Shown here in pieces: positions 52,860 to 62,539 of a stretch of 64,000 nucleotides of DNA. Source of the stretch: Symbiodinium natans (Eukaryota; Sar; Dinophyceae; Suessiales; Symbiodiniaceae); the NCBI GenBank assembly GCA_905221605.1, contig CAJNDS010000045.1, positions 1 through 64,000 of the forward strand. The letters are read 5' to 3'. Position numbers and translations under genes: made by a program. The first letter of the stretch is position 1, and each line of letters begins with the position of its first letter. The notes under the pieces are model-generated. The model was not told the DNA's origin, made no database searches, and worked only from the letters and a program-made list of their open reading frames with translations.

Positions 52860-54470
52860 TCAACCGGTCTAGGATTCTGGGTACAGCGTTTAGGATTTAG
52901 GGTTTCGGGTTTAGGGTAATTCGGGTTTAGGGTTTATACGGTTTAGGGTAATTAGGGCAGCACAGTGGCCTGTCATGCAACGTGGTTCGCGCCTTCCGAA
53001 TGCAGATGCACGAAGATGAGAGTCCGCAGGTCCTATGGCTTAGGCAGCAGAGGATCTGGGGTTTTGAGTTTAGGGTTTAGGGTTTAGGGTTTAGTGTGTA
53101 GGGTTTAGGGTTTACTCATCTCTTCCCTACATTCTTGGGTTTCCGGGCGTAGAGCTTGAGGCGGACAAAGTGCACCCTAAATGGCGCTAAGCCCTAAGCC
53201 GTTTCGAGCCACCAGCAAAGATGCATCCCAATCCCAGGGTTCACCGGACCCTAAACCCTAAACCCTAAACCCTAAACCCTTAGCCTCAATCCCCCCTAGA
53301 AGTCCACATTTCGTTTGTTCCCCCTCTAAACCTAGGCCCTAAAGCCGCCAGTCAGGGCCCTGTCGTGTCTACGTAGACCTGAATACTTAAACCCTGCTCC
53401 CGGCTTTCAGGGTTTATGATAGACAGGGTTTAGGGTTTAGGGTTTAAAACCCTAAACCCTAAATGCCCTAAACTCTACAAGCCCTAAACCCTCAAAGCCC
53501 TAAGCCCTAAACCCTAAACCCTAAAAGCCCTAAACCCTAAACCCTAAACCCTAACCCTAAAAGCCCTAAACCCTAAACCCTAAAAGCCCAAAGACCCCTA
53601 AAAAGGGTCCGTGTGTTGATTCCAACCTCGGCCTCACCATCGCAATTTTCCAGCGTCGCACACGCCATCGCAGATGTCAGCACTCGAAGCTCTAGGATGC
53701 TGTCCCATATAACAGGTTTAGGGTTTAGGGTTTAGGGTGTAGGGTGTAGGGTTTAGGGTTTAGGGTTCCTCAGACCTACTTGTTGTAGGTTATGACTATA
53801 AAATAGAGAACCTTGTAGGATTCAAAGTAGGTTTTGGGCTCTTCCGGTGGGCCCTAGGGGAGGTTACCACGGACTCTACAGATGGCCCCTTACCGTCGTT
53901 AAAGGGTTTAGGGTTTAGGGTTTGGGGTTTAGGGTTTAGGGTTTAGGGTTTTTAGGGTTTAGGGTTTAGGGTTTAGGGTCTAGGGTTAGGGTTTAGGGTG
54001 TATGGGCCCCTACGTGTTACAGGGTATAAAAGGGGCAGGGCCGGCCCTAGGAAGGGACCATGGAATGACCCTAAACCCTGAGGTTTAAGGTTTAGGGCTT
54101 TTGTTTATAGGTTTCGCGTTTGGGGCGAGAATGGTGGTTGATGTCACAAGGCTTGGGGGAGTTAGGGTGCGGTGATGTGGGCCCAGGTTGAATTGGGTTT
54201 AGGGTTTTTAGGGTTTCAGGTTTCAAGTTTTGGCTTTGGGTCTTTTTTGGTTCGCACTTGATACTGAAGTGTTGCTCAGTGTTGCTCCTGAGCTTGGAGA
54301 CTAGCCCGGGCTTCAGGTCATATCTGTTTCTCTCCACGGAAGATTGAGGCCCTAAACCTCTAAACTCCTAAGCCTACACCCTACCCCCCCCCCCCCCGAA
54401 CTAATCTACACAATCATGCCTTGATCTCAATGAACGCCTAAACGAAGCTAACCCTAAACCCGTGACTATA
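52860..54470. other. Telomere-type blocks with unique spacers
   Basis: Short blocks lie at 52890-52945, 53065-53110, 53450-53590, 53715-53765 and 53900-53998, with spacers of about 100-250 bp. The minus-strand frame at 54092-54337 overlaps telomere-type units and is not called. Confidence 0.7.
53426..53463. repeat. Head-to-head TTTAGGG / CCCTAAA junction
   Basis: Three TTTAGGG units run into TTTAAAACCCTAAA with no spacer. G-strand then C-strand is the orientation expected if two telomere-type ends had been joined. Similar looser junctions are at 11836-11878, 17434-17465 and 34876-34920. Confidence 0.9.
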
Positions 54471-54479
54471 TCCCCTTAG

Positions 54480-54995
54480 GAATTAGTCTGTTTTCCTTAT
54501 TGTAAAACCAAAGGGAATATTTTCTTATTTATGGTTCTAAGGGGAATAAAGCTAAAACCGACTGCCATCTGCGAAAGGCCAGGAAGACGGAGGGGCATGT
54601 CTCCATGTGGTTAACCTTTTGTCTGCCTGAGCCTTTTGGCACTCCGCTGCCGAGCTGCCGCATTCTGGGATGTCATACTAGTCATTGCTTAAGCACCATG
54701 TTTCGCTCTAATTGCTTAAGACCTCCCCCACCCCACCCCCCCCCCCCCCAACAAAAAAGAGACAGAAACCAAACAACACAAAGGAGCTTCCTCATAAGGG
54801 CAATACAGGGGTTATTCTCTTGTCATGTTTGGATCACGCTTAAGCAATAGTAGTATAGGGTTTTGGGCAGGGCCCCTATATAAGCCCTACACTACTATTT
54901 GCTTATGAACCCCAAAAGAACAATAGATGATAATCCCTTATATTTCTCTTCAAGGGAAAATAGTTCTTATTTTTTGGAGGGTTCTTAAGCAATCT
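54480..54995. mobile_element. Cluster of TTGCTTAAG-ended inverted-repeat elements
   Basis: TTGCTTAAG or its complement CTTAAGCAA, or a one-base variant, occurs at about 54686, 54712, 54840, 54898 and 54985. Between 54838 and 54905 CTTAAGCAATAGTAGTATAG and CTACACTACTATTTGCTTA form a strong hairpin, and 54895-54993 is another inverted repeat with ATGAACCCC and GGGTTCTTAAGCAA. A separate inverted repeat with CCCCTTAG and CTAAGGGG ends is at 54471-54545. This looks like nested insertions of one family. Confidence 0.6.
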
Positions 54996-55022
54996 GCAGT
55001 AAACCCTAAGGCCGTTAGGCAT

Positions 55023-55106
55023 ACGCGCTCAACAACTCCGCGTCCTAAACCCTAAAGCCTAAACCCTATAAACCCTAAACCCACGTGCTCAACAACTACG
55101 CGTCCT
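55023..55106 (-). repeat. CCCTAAA block bracketed by a 24-bp direct repeat
   Basis: ACGCGCTCAACAACTCCGCG then TCCT (55023-55046) and ACGTGCTCAACAACTACGCG then TCCT (55083-55106) differ at two positions. They enclose about five CCCTAAA-type units, including CCCTATAAA. The form is that of a block inserted with duplication of 24 bp of target. Confidence 0.88.
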
Positions 55107-55389
55107 GGTTTTATGCCCATGGGTCCTTTGTGTCTCATTGTTGCGGCTGGGCTCTGGCTTTTTCATGAGAAGGGGTTGTTCTCAAAGATTGGGTTTAGGG
55201 TTTAGGGTTTAGGGTTTAGGGTTTGGGGTTTAGGGTTTAGGGTTTAGGGTTTAGGGTCTCGGTGGAACAACTCCCAGTGAGATTTGCCCTGCTTGACACT
55301 GTGTGGGCAGCAGAGCAGCACCGACATCTATGTGGGGACTTCACTACAAAACGGTCCCTTTTGGGTTCTTTTTTTGTTTATCCGGCGGC

Positions 55390-56500
55390 CCCTTTAGCTT
55401 TAGGGTACCTAAACCCTAAACCCTAAACCCTAAAGCCTAAGACCCTAAACCCTAAACCCCATGTAACCTGCCAGGCAAAGAAAGCCCGTGAAGCGTCTAA
55501 AACCCCCCCTCCCCCCCGGAAACCCGATTTGGGCCGCAGACCCCAAAACAAACGAGCAACCCCAAAGCTGAGGGTTTGGGACTTAGGGTTTCGGGTTTAG
55601 GGTTGGGGTTTAGGGTTTAGGGTTTCGGGATTGGGGCTTAGGGCTTAGGGCTTTCTAAACTGTTTGGTTCACCCCGAAACCCTAAACCCGAAACCCTAAA
55701 CCCTAAACCCTAAACCCTAAACCCTAAACCCAAACCCTAAACCCTAAACCCTAAACCCCAAACCCTAAACCTGAAACCCCAAACCCTAAACGCGCGGCCT
55801 TTTTACATCTCAAGCTGCTCCGGCGATGGCTCAAAGCCGTCAGCCTCTTGGCTACAAGCATTTGGAGCTATTGGCCCCAGACCTTTGACCCTTCCTACAC
55901 TTTTTGTGGGGTATGGGGTTTAGGGTTTAGGGTTTCGGGTTTAGGGTTTAGGGTTTCGGGTTTAGGGTTTAGGGTTTAGGGTGCCCTCAGAAGCAGGAGA
56001 GTGCGCCTTTGACTAGAAGCTCTAAGACCTCAGCCCAAAATTTAAATTGGGTGTTTGGTGTTTAGGCCTGTGGTTTCTCATGGAAGGGCTCGCACCAGAG
56101 GCACCCAAACGATTCCCCTTGATGTTGGTGGGCTTGGTGTTTTCTGCGCCCAACCCGCCCTCCCCAATCTCAAGGGTACCTCAAAAACGGCTAAAAATCA
56201 CAAACCCTAAACCCTAAACCCTTGGAGTGACAGGCTGCGGGTCAAGGTCGGTGCTGGCGTTCTCGCAAATCCTTGTAAATTCACATATCCAACCCAAATG
56301 GTCCTACGGGTTTGGGGTTTAGGGTTTAGGGTTTAGGGTTTCGGGACCCACATATTAGAAAGTGATTCGGGTTTCTGTAATAGGAATTACTGTTCTGGTT
56401 TGGGTAGGGTACTTAGGACCCTTTGGGCAATTCCCTCAACCCTAAACACAAAACCTTCCAGCGTTAAACCCTAAACCCCTCGACCCCCTAAACCCTAAAC
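55390..56500. other. Telomere-type blocks with unique spacers
   Basis: Blocks with CCCGAAA, CCCTAAA and TTTCGGG forms lie at 55405-55460, 55565-55650, 55670-55795, 55918-55985 and 56310-56343. The longest gap (55985-56200) holds no supported feature. Confidence 0.7.
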
Positions 56501-56521
56501 CCTAAACCCTAAACCCTAAAC

Positions 56522-56660
56522 CCTCTCTACCTATGTATATTTAAACCTTAATGGGGTCGTGTTCTGATTATGATTTTTTGAGGCTTTAGGATTTAGGATT
56601 TAGGATTTAGGATTTAGGATTTAGGATTTAGGATTTAGGATTTAGGATTTAGGATTTAGG
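56522..56660. repeat. Shared AT-rich junction and (TTTAGGA)n block
   Basis: CCCTCTCT then TATGTATATTTAAACCTT (56522-56550) closely matches 7531-7560, where the same sequence separates a CCCTAAA block from the 53-bp array. A block of about 11 TTTAGGA units follows at 56584-56660, an otherwise rare variant. Confidence 0.85.
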
Positions 56661-56672
56661 GTTCAGGGGCCT

Positions 56673-56936
56673 CTCGGGCGAGGCCCGGCTTCGTAATTTA
56701 GTATTCGGGCGAGGCCCGGCTTCGTAATTTAGTATTCCGGGGAGGCCCGGCTTCGTAATTTAGTATTCCGGGGAGGCCCGGCTTCGTAATTTAGTATTCC
56801 TTGGAGGCCCGGCTTCGTAATTTAGTATTCCGGGGAGGCCCGGCTTCGTAATTTAGTATTCCGGCGAAGCCCGGCTTCGTAATTTAAGATTCCGGGGAGG
56901 TCCGGCTTCGTAATTTAGTATTCCGGGGAGGCCCGG
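56673..56936. repeat. 31-bp minisatellite, 9 units
   Basis: Exact 31-bp spacing (GAGGCCCGG at 56680, 56711, 56742, 56773, 56804 and 56835, with variants at 56866 and 56897 and a partial unit at 56928). Each unit has GGCTTCGTAATTTAGTATTC. The array runs straight into the 380-bp satellite. Confidence 0.96.
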
Positions 56937-58085
56937 GACTTGCTGGGAGGGGCCGTTTTGGTCAAAAATCCAGAAAACGAGAGGCCACCCAGAGGCGTCG
57001 ATTTCAGTACTAAAAAATCGCATTTTTAATTGGGACCCGGGCCGATCCTGGGGTCCCCCCTCATTTGGGGTGTTTTTTGGAGGCAAACTTTCCCTCTGAA
57101 GGGGGGGTCGGAGTTTGAGGCAAGGGGGGGTCTCCGAAGACTATTTTGCCTTTAAAATTGAAAAATACGACCCCCCCTTGACCAAAACTAGGCTGTGAAA
57201 GGATCGCGGGGGCGGCCCTTCATCATAATTGAGGGTTACAAACCCTGAAACACCCTGAAAAACATTGGAAAACCATAAAAAAACACTGAAAAACCTTGAA
57301 AAACCTTGAAAAACTTGAAATCCTGAAACCGGTGAAGGCTCGGTTTTGGTCAAAATCCAGAAAACGAGAGGCCACCCAGAGGCGTCGATTTCAGTACTAA
57401 AAAATCGCATTTTTAATTGGGACCCGGGCCGATCCTGGGGTCCCCCTCATTTGGGGTGTTGTTGGAGGCAAACTTTCCCTCTCAAGGGGGGGTCGGAGTT
57501 TGAGGCAAGGGGGGGTCTCCGAAGACTATTTTGCCTTTAAAATTGAAAAATGCCACCCCCCCCTTGACCAAAATTAGGCTGTGAAAAGGTCGCGGGGGCG
57601 GCCCTTCATCAGAACTGAGGCTTAAAAACCCTGAAAAACATTGAAAAACCTTAAAAAACACTGAAAAACTCTGAAAAACCTTGAAAAACTTGCAATCCTG
57701 AGGTGAAGGCTCCGTTTTGGTGAAAAAATCCAGAAAACGAGAGCCCACCCGGGACCGTCGATTTCAGTACTAAAAAATCACATTTTAAATAGGGACCCGG
57801 GCCGATCCTGGGGTCCCCCTCATTTGGGGTGTTTTTGGAGGCAAACTTTCCCTCTCAAGGGGGGTCGGAATTTGAGGCAAGGGGGGGTCTCCGAAGACTA
57901 TTTTGCCTTTAAAATTGAAAAAATACCACCCCCCCTTGACCAAAACTAGGCCGTGAAAAGGTCGCGGGGGCGGCCCTTCATCAGAACTGAGGCTTAAAAA
58001 CCCTGAAAAACATTGAAAAACCTTAAAAAATATTGAAAAACTCTGAAAAACCTTGAAAAACCTTGAAAAATTGGAAATTTTGAAA
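56937..58085. repeat. About 380-bp satellite, three units
   Basis: Three direct copies begin near 56945, 57321 and 57696. The marker TCGATTTCAGTACTAAAAAA recurs at about 57000, 57386 and 57759, so units are about 373-387 bp. Each ends in a run of 10-11-bp subrepeats (TTGAAAAACC, CTGAAAAAC). A minus-strand peptide starting MRFFSTEIDASGWPLVFW is open in the first two units, but in the third the matching ATG is followed within three codons by a stop. The frame is therefore not conserved and I call the satellite non-coding. Confidence 0.93.
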
Positions 58086-58270
58086 CCGGTTGTATTATCC
58101 GTGCGCCGAATTGACTAGACGGTGCCGAATCGGGAAAGAATGTTGCGAGCTAAATGATCAACCAAAGTAAGAAAGAAGATATGTATTTCAGATGAAGAGG
58201 GATCTGGGAGGGAGGGGTGATGCCAAACACGTATGGTGATGACAAAAACCCTTAGTGAATGCTTGGACCA
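58086..58270. other. Unique stretch after the satellite
   Basis: About 185 bp of unremarkable sequence without an open frame or repeat, before a CCCTAAA block at 58280-58327. Confidence 0.5.
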
Positions 58271-58570
58271 GAGATGCTGAACCCTAAACCCTAAACCCTA
58301 AACCCTAAACCCTAAACCCTAAACCCTCGACCCCTAGGGTTTAGGGCTTGAGGGCTTAGGGTTTAGGCCTCCATCGGCCTCCTGGGGCCCAGCCGGCGGA
58401 AGGTTTAGGGTTCAGGGAGAAGGGTTTAAGGGTCAGGGTTCAGGGTTCAGGGTTCAGGGTTCAGGATTTAGGGTTTAGGGCTGTGGGTTTAGGGTTTAGG
58501 GTTTAGGGTTTAGGGTTTAGGGTTTAGGGCTTTGGGTTTAGGGTTTAGGGTTTAGGGTTTAGGGTTTAGG

Positions 58571-58648
58571 GTTTCGGGTTGGTTCAGAGCAGGGTTCAGG
58601 GTTCAGGGTTAAGGGTTTAGGGTTTAGGGTTTCGGGTTGGTTCAGAGC
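58571..58648 (+). repeat. TTCAGGG/TTTAGGG block bracketed by a perfect 20-bp direct repeat
   Basis: GTTTCGGGTTGGTTCAGAGC is identical at 58571-58590 and 58629-58648. Between them lie 38 bp of TTCAGGG, TTAAGGG and TTTAGGG units. Telomere-type units also precede the first copy, so a local duplication is an alternative to insertion. Confidence 0.85.
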
Positions 58649-58719
58649 TTGCCTTAAGAACCCCAAAGGCTATCTTCTTCAGGGTTTAGGGTTCAGGGTT
58701 TAAGTTTTCGTGGTTTAGA

Positions 58720-58818
58720 TTGGGATGTTCCCCCCTATACTAGCAGTCCTTAAGAGGGATTGTGGGAACCCTGTTATCATCCCCATCAAGGACCGTTACT
58801 AGAAGGGGAACATCCCAA
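58720..58818 (+). mobile_element. Inverted-repeat element, TTGGGATGTTCC family, complete copy
   Basis: Left end TTGGGATGTTCCCC, right end GGGGAACATCCCAA, with internal CAGTCCTTA and AAGGACCG in inverse positions. About 99 bp, no frame. Confidence 0.75.
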
Positions 58819-59104
58819 GGTATAGGGCTAACCTTCAGATCCCGACACTCATCTTTTGTAGTATACCAAATTATGTATCCTAGTAGTTAAAAACCACGAA
58901 ACGGTAGGTTGTGGGCTGTTCTGGTAGGTCGGGCTTGGGGAGTGGGGTTCATTTTTATATGTTGTGTTGTTTTTTACATTTTTTCTTTTGCGGGAGGGGA
59001 GAGGGGGGGGGGGGGGGGGGGGCGATGGGACTCTCCCGAAACCACAATTCCTAAGCCCTGCCCCAGCGCATCCAAGATGCGGCTGCCCCTCACTCAAAGG
59101 ACGA

Positions 59105-59166
59105 AAGGAGGGACCCTGATAAGAGACCTTAGGGTTTAGGGTTTAGGGTTTAGGGTTTAGGGTTTA
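59105..59166 (+). repeat. GAGGGACCC family half copy running into a TTTAGGG array
   Basis: AAAGGAGGGACCCTGATAAG then AGACCTTAGGG continues at once as TTTAGGG units (about seven). The join falls at the same nucleotide as in the 27597-27717 copy. Confidence 0.72.
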
Positions 59167-59326
59167 GGGTTTAGGGTTTGCTTAGCTCAGGCAGGTCGGA
59201 CGCCAACACATGGATGTGCAGTCTGGCCGTCCAGGCAGCCCGGCACACGTACCCCTTGTTCCTTGGGGGTTTAGGGTTTTGGGTTTTGGGTTTTGGGTTT
59301 CGGGTTTAGGGTTTAGGGTTTAGGGT

Positions 59327-59418
59327 CCCCTTCTACTATCAGTCCTTAGTCGGGATGATATGATAGGGCGTGCGATAATCCGTATGAAGGACTGTCAGTA
59401 GAAGGAGGAACATCCCAA
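59327..59418 (+). mobile_element. TTGGGATGTTCC family copy with its left end replaced by TTTAGGG
   Basis: The right end (AGGAACATCCCAA) and the interior (TCCCCTTCTACTATCAGTCC, GAAGGACTGTCAGTAGAAGG) match 58720-58818, but the first ten or so bases of the left terminus are missing; a TTTAGGG block abuts the break at about 59326. Confidence 0.65.
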
Positions 59419-59847
59419 CTTGTACCCTAAGCCCTGAACCATAAGCCCTAAACCCTGTAGACGAAGACTTTAGATATCCCGCTGGGCGCATTTCCTTTGT
59501 GTGAGGGGCTTAGGGATTAGGGTTGAGGCTTAAGTTTTTGGGGCTTAGGGTCTTCCCCCTAACTTAAGACCCCCTAATCCCAAACCCTCCAATATCCCTG
59601 CCTCGAACTCGGCTTCATACATCCCACTACCCCAAACGTTTGCTGAGTGAGGGATCAGGGTTTAGGGTTTAAGGTTCCAGGGGGCCTGCAGGATTTAGGT
59701 AGCCCGGTGGTATCCGCTTGCCTGTTTGGGGGTTCAGGGACAGCCTTCGACACCTTGGCAAGATCACCTCCGCCCGAACTCAACCCCAAATCCGAAACCC
59801 TAAACCCTAAATCCCGTACTAGGAGACTCCTCCTCCTGTACATCCCT

Positions 59848-59963
59848 AAACCCTAAACCCTAAACCCTAAACCCTAAACCCTAAACCCTAAACCCTAAAC
59901 CCTAAACCCTAAACCCTAAACCCTAAACCCGCCTAAACCCTAAACCCCAAACCCTAAACCCAT
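59848..59963 (-). repeat. (CCCTAAA)n block
   Basis: About 16 units with two small irregularities. Confidence 0.95.
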
Positions 59964-60207
59964 TCCCAGGACGAGACCTAAGCCCCCTCTGAATCCTAGG
60001 GTTTAGGGTTTAGCGCCCAGGCGCTGAGGGCTTGGAGCCCTCAATCCCAAACTCTTCAACTGCAGACCCGAACTTTTCTAAACCTTAAACCCTAAACCCT
60101 AAACCCTAAACCCCTATGTTCTTTCTCACAAGCCCTCTGCAGCCGCAGATGGGCAGCGGGGAAGCCCCGATCTCACCCGGCAAGGCCCGGATTCCGGTCC
60201 CTGATCT

Positions 60208-60455
60208 GTAGGGTTTAGGGTTTAGGGTTTAGGGTTTAGGGTTTAGGGTTTAGGGTTTAGGGTTTAGGGTCTAGGGTTTAGGGTTTAGGGTTCAGGGTTC
60301 AGGGTTTAGGGTTTAGGGTTTAGGGCTTAGGGGTTAGGGTTCAGGGTTCAGGGTTTAGGGTTTAGGGTTCAGGGTTTAGGGTTCAGGGTTTAGGGTTTAG
60401 GGTTCAGGGTTTGGATTTAGGGGTAGGGTTTTAGGGTTGAGGGTTGAGGGTTCAG
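60208..60455 (+). repeat. TTTAGGG and TTCAGGG mixed array
   Basis: About 34 units. TTTAGGG dominates the left part; TTCAGGG units are interspersed in the right, which ends in TTGAGGG and TTCAGGG forms. Confidence 0.94.
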
Positions 60456-60990
60456 GGTAGATTAGTAGTGTCTCACGGCTAAGTCCTAAACCCTCAAGCC
60501 GAAACCCTAAACCCTCAACCCTAAACCCTAGACGTGGGCGACCTGTTCAAACCCTAAACCCTAAGCCCTAAGCCCTAAACCCTTAAACCCTAAACCCAAA
60601 GCCCTAAGCCCTAAACCCTAAACCCTAAACCCTAAACCCTAAACCCTACACCCTAAACCCTAAACCCTAAACCCACCCTCTGAAGCTCCGCCTCCGTCAC
60701 CAGGCTGCTCCTTGCAGCAGCTCCTGCATGAGTTTGGCCATCCGGCACACAATGACACCTCCAGGGTTTTCGGGTTTAGGGTTTAGGGTTTAGTGTTTAG
60801 GGTGTAGGGTTTAGAGTTTAGGGTTTTAGGGTTTAGGGTTTTTGGATTAGGGTTTAGGTTCTGAGCAGGTAAGCTTGTTGTCTACGAGTAGTCCTTCTGA
60901 ATCCAAGAAGTGGTCCTTTTCCCAGAGGTACCTTTTGTTTACCCTGTTTTTCGGTTCCAGGTTACCTTATCAATGACTCTGTCAATGACT

Positions 60991-61185
60991 TCTCAAGTCA
61001 CCAACCCCAAAAGGGTACCTTTACTGTAAGCTAGGATGCCCAATAGTGCCGTATTCCCTTTTTGGGGGGCTCTAGGTTCCCCTATAAACCCCTTTAAGCA
61101 AAAAAGGGCACCCTTTTTAATACTAGGTTACTGGGCAACCTAGCTTATCAAGTAACCAACCCCAAAAAGGGTACCTTTACTATAA
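60991..61185 (+). mobile_element. MITE family 2 copy inside a 38-bp direct repeat
   Basis: The element at 61031-61143 runs from CTAGGATGCCC to TACTGGGCAACCTAG. It is bracketed by two copies of a 38-39-bp segment containing ACCAACCCCAAAA and GGGTACCTTTACT (about 60992-61030 and 61148-61185). The repeats are longer than the 13-bp duplications elsewhere, so the element may have landed in, or been copied with, an older repeat. Confidence 0.8.
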
Positions 61186-61555
61186 TATGGGTACTGGGGA
61201 ACCAAGCCTTGCACAAGCAAGAGCACCGAACTTGATTCACAAAAAGCGCTCCATCAGTAGACCTTGAAAACCATATGAATTCTTTCCAAACCTATCATGC
61301 AAGCACTGTGTTCGCACATGAGGTTTGAGGGGAACCTCCCTCCAGCCCCCCCCCCCCCCCCCCCTAAACCCTACCCCTAAACCCTAAACCCTAAACGCTA
61401 AACCCTAAACCCTCAGAACATCCCAGGCGTTCCGAACATCCCACATCCGCTCACCGGCGATCAGCCACTGCCCGCCGGCTCCATGAGTCTGGCGGACATC
61501 GGCCATTTTTAGAGGATGGTTTAGGGGGTTTAGGGTGCATACATATATATATATA

Positions 61556-61643
61556 TAGGGTTTAGGGTTTAGGGTTTAGGGTTTAGGGTTTAGGGTTTAG
61601 GGTTTAGGGTTTAGGGTTTAGGGTTTAGGGTTTAGGGTTTGGG
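61556..61643 (+). repeat. (TA)n followed by a TTTAGGG block
   Basis: A short ATATATATATATATA tract (61540-61555) leads directly into about 12 TTTAGGG units. Confidence 0.94.
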
Positions 61644-61731
61644 GCGAAAAGGGTTTAGGGCTTAGGGCCCAGGAAGATCCAGCCCGAAGCTGACTCTTGG
61701 GGGGCTTCAGGGGTGGATAGGAAAACCTTGA

Positions 61732-61991
61732 CTTGGTAGCCCAGTGGTAGCCTTAAAGTTTCGGGTTTAGGGTTTAGGGTTTAGGGCTAGGGTTTAGGGC
61801 TTAGGGTTTTGGGTTTAGGGCTGAGGGTTTCTGATATACTCTCGGCAGCCCTGTGGCGCCAATTGCCCCGCTTTTATTTATTCATTTTTTTTTGGAGGGG
61901 GTCTAGTTTCCCTTTTCAAGCGGCCAACCCCCAAAAGGGGTTTAGGGTTTAGGGTTTAGGTTCATGATATTATGGTTACTGGGCTACCAAG
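61732..61991. mobile_element. Large family 2-like element with two internal TTTAGGG blocks
   Basis: Ends CTTGGTAGCCCAGTGG and TTACTGGGCTACCAAG are complementary. Inside are a degenerate TTTAGGG block (about 61760-61830), a T-rich segment with TTTCCCTTTTCAAGC and CCCCCAAAAGGGG, and a second block of about three units (61937-61961). At 260 bp it is over twice the usual 110 bp of family 2; much of the excess is telomere-type sequence. Confidence 0.62.
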
Positions 61992-62199
61992 TTTAAGGAC
62001 GAAGGACGCAAGAGAACGTCGGTCAAGGCTCAGAAGCTGGAGGGCAAGGCCTTTGAAGGGGTTTAGGGTTTAGGGTTTAGAGTTTAGGGTTTAGGGTCTA
62101 GATTCTCATTGTTCTGGCATTCACTAGTCACTAGGGGGGTTCCAGGCTTAGGAACAAACCCACCCACCCATAACATTGAGAAGTAACAAGTTCACTCAA

Positions 62200-62535
62200 C
62201 AACGGTGCCGACGCACCAAAAACGGCTCAAGAACGGTGCCGACGCACCAAAAAATGGTCAAGAATGTACCGGCGCACCAACAAGTGCTCAAGAACGGTGC
62301 TGATTGCACCAAAAAAGGCTCAAGAACGGTGCCGATTGCACCAAAAATGGCTCAAGAACGGTGCCGATTGCACCAAAAATGGCTCAAGCCACGGTGCCGA
62401 CGCACCAAAAATGGCTCAAGAACGGTGCCGACGCACCAAAAAATGGCTCAAGAACGGTGCCGACGGACCAAAAGTGGCTCAAGAACGGTGCCGACGGACC
62501 AAAAATGGCTCAAGCACGGTGAATGCACCAAAAAG
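62200..62535 (+). repeat. 31-33-bp minisatellite, about 11 units
   Basis: The consensus unit is GAACGGTGCCGACGCACC followed by AAAAATGGCTCAA. ACGGTGCC recurs at about 62202, 62233, 62294, 62326, 62358, 62391, 62422, 62454 and 62485. Unit length varies between 31 and 33 by small changes at GACGCACC or GATTGCACC and in the A run. Plus-strand frames up to 147 codons stay open because the unit lacks stops; they are not called as genes. Confidence 0.95.
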
Positions 62536-62539
62536 TTAA

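Noticed and set aside
56853-57748. Recurrent peptide starting MRFFSTEIDASGWPLVFW as a possible gene
   Set aside because: It comes from the 380-bp satellite. The third unit has a stop right after the ATG and the frames shift between units, so coding is not conserved.
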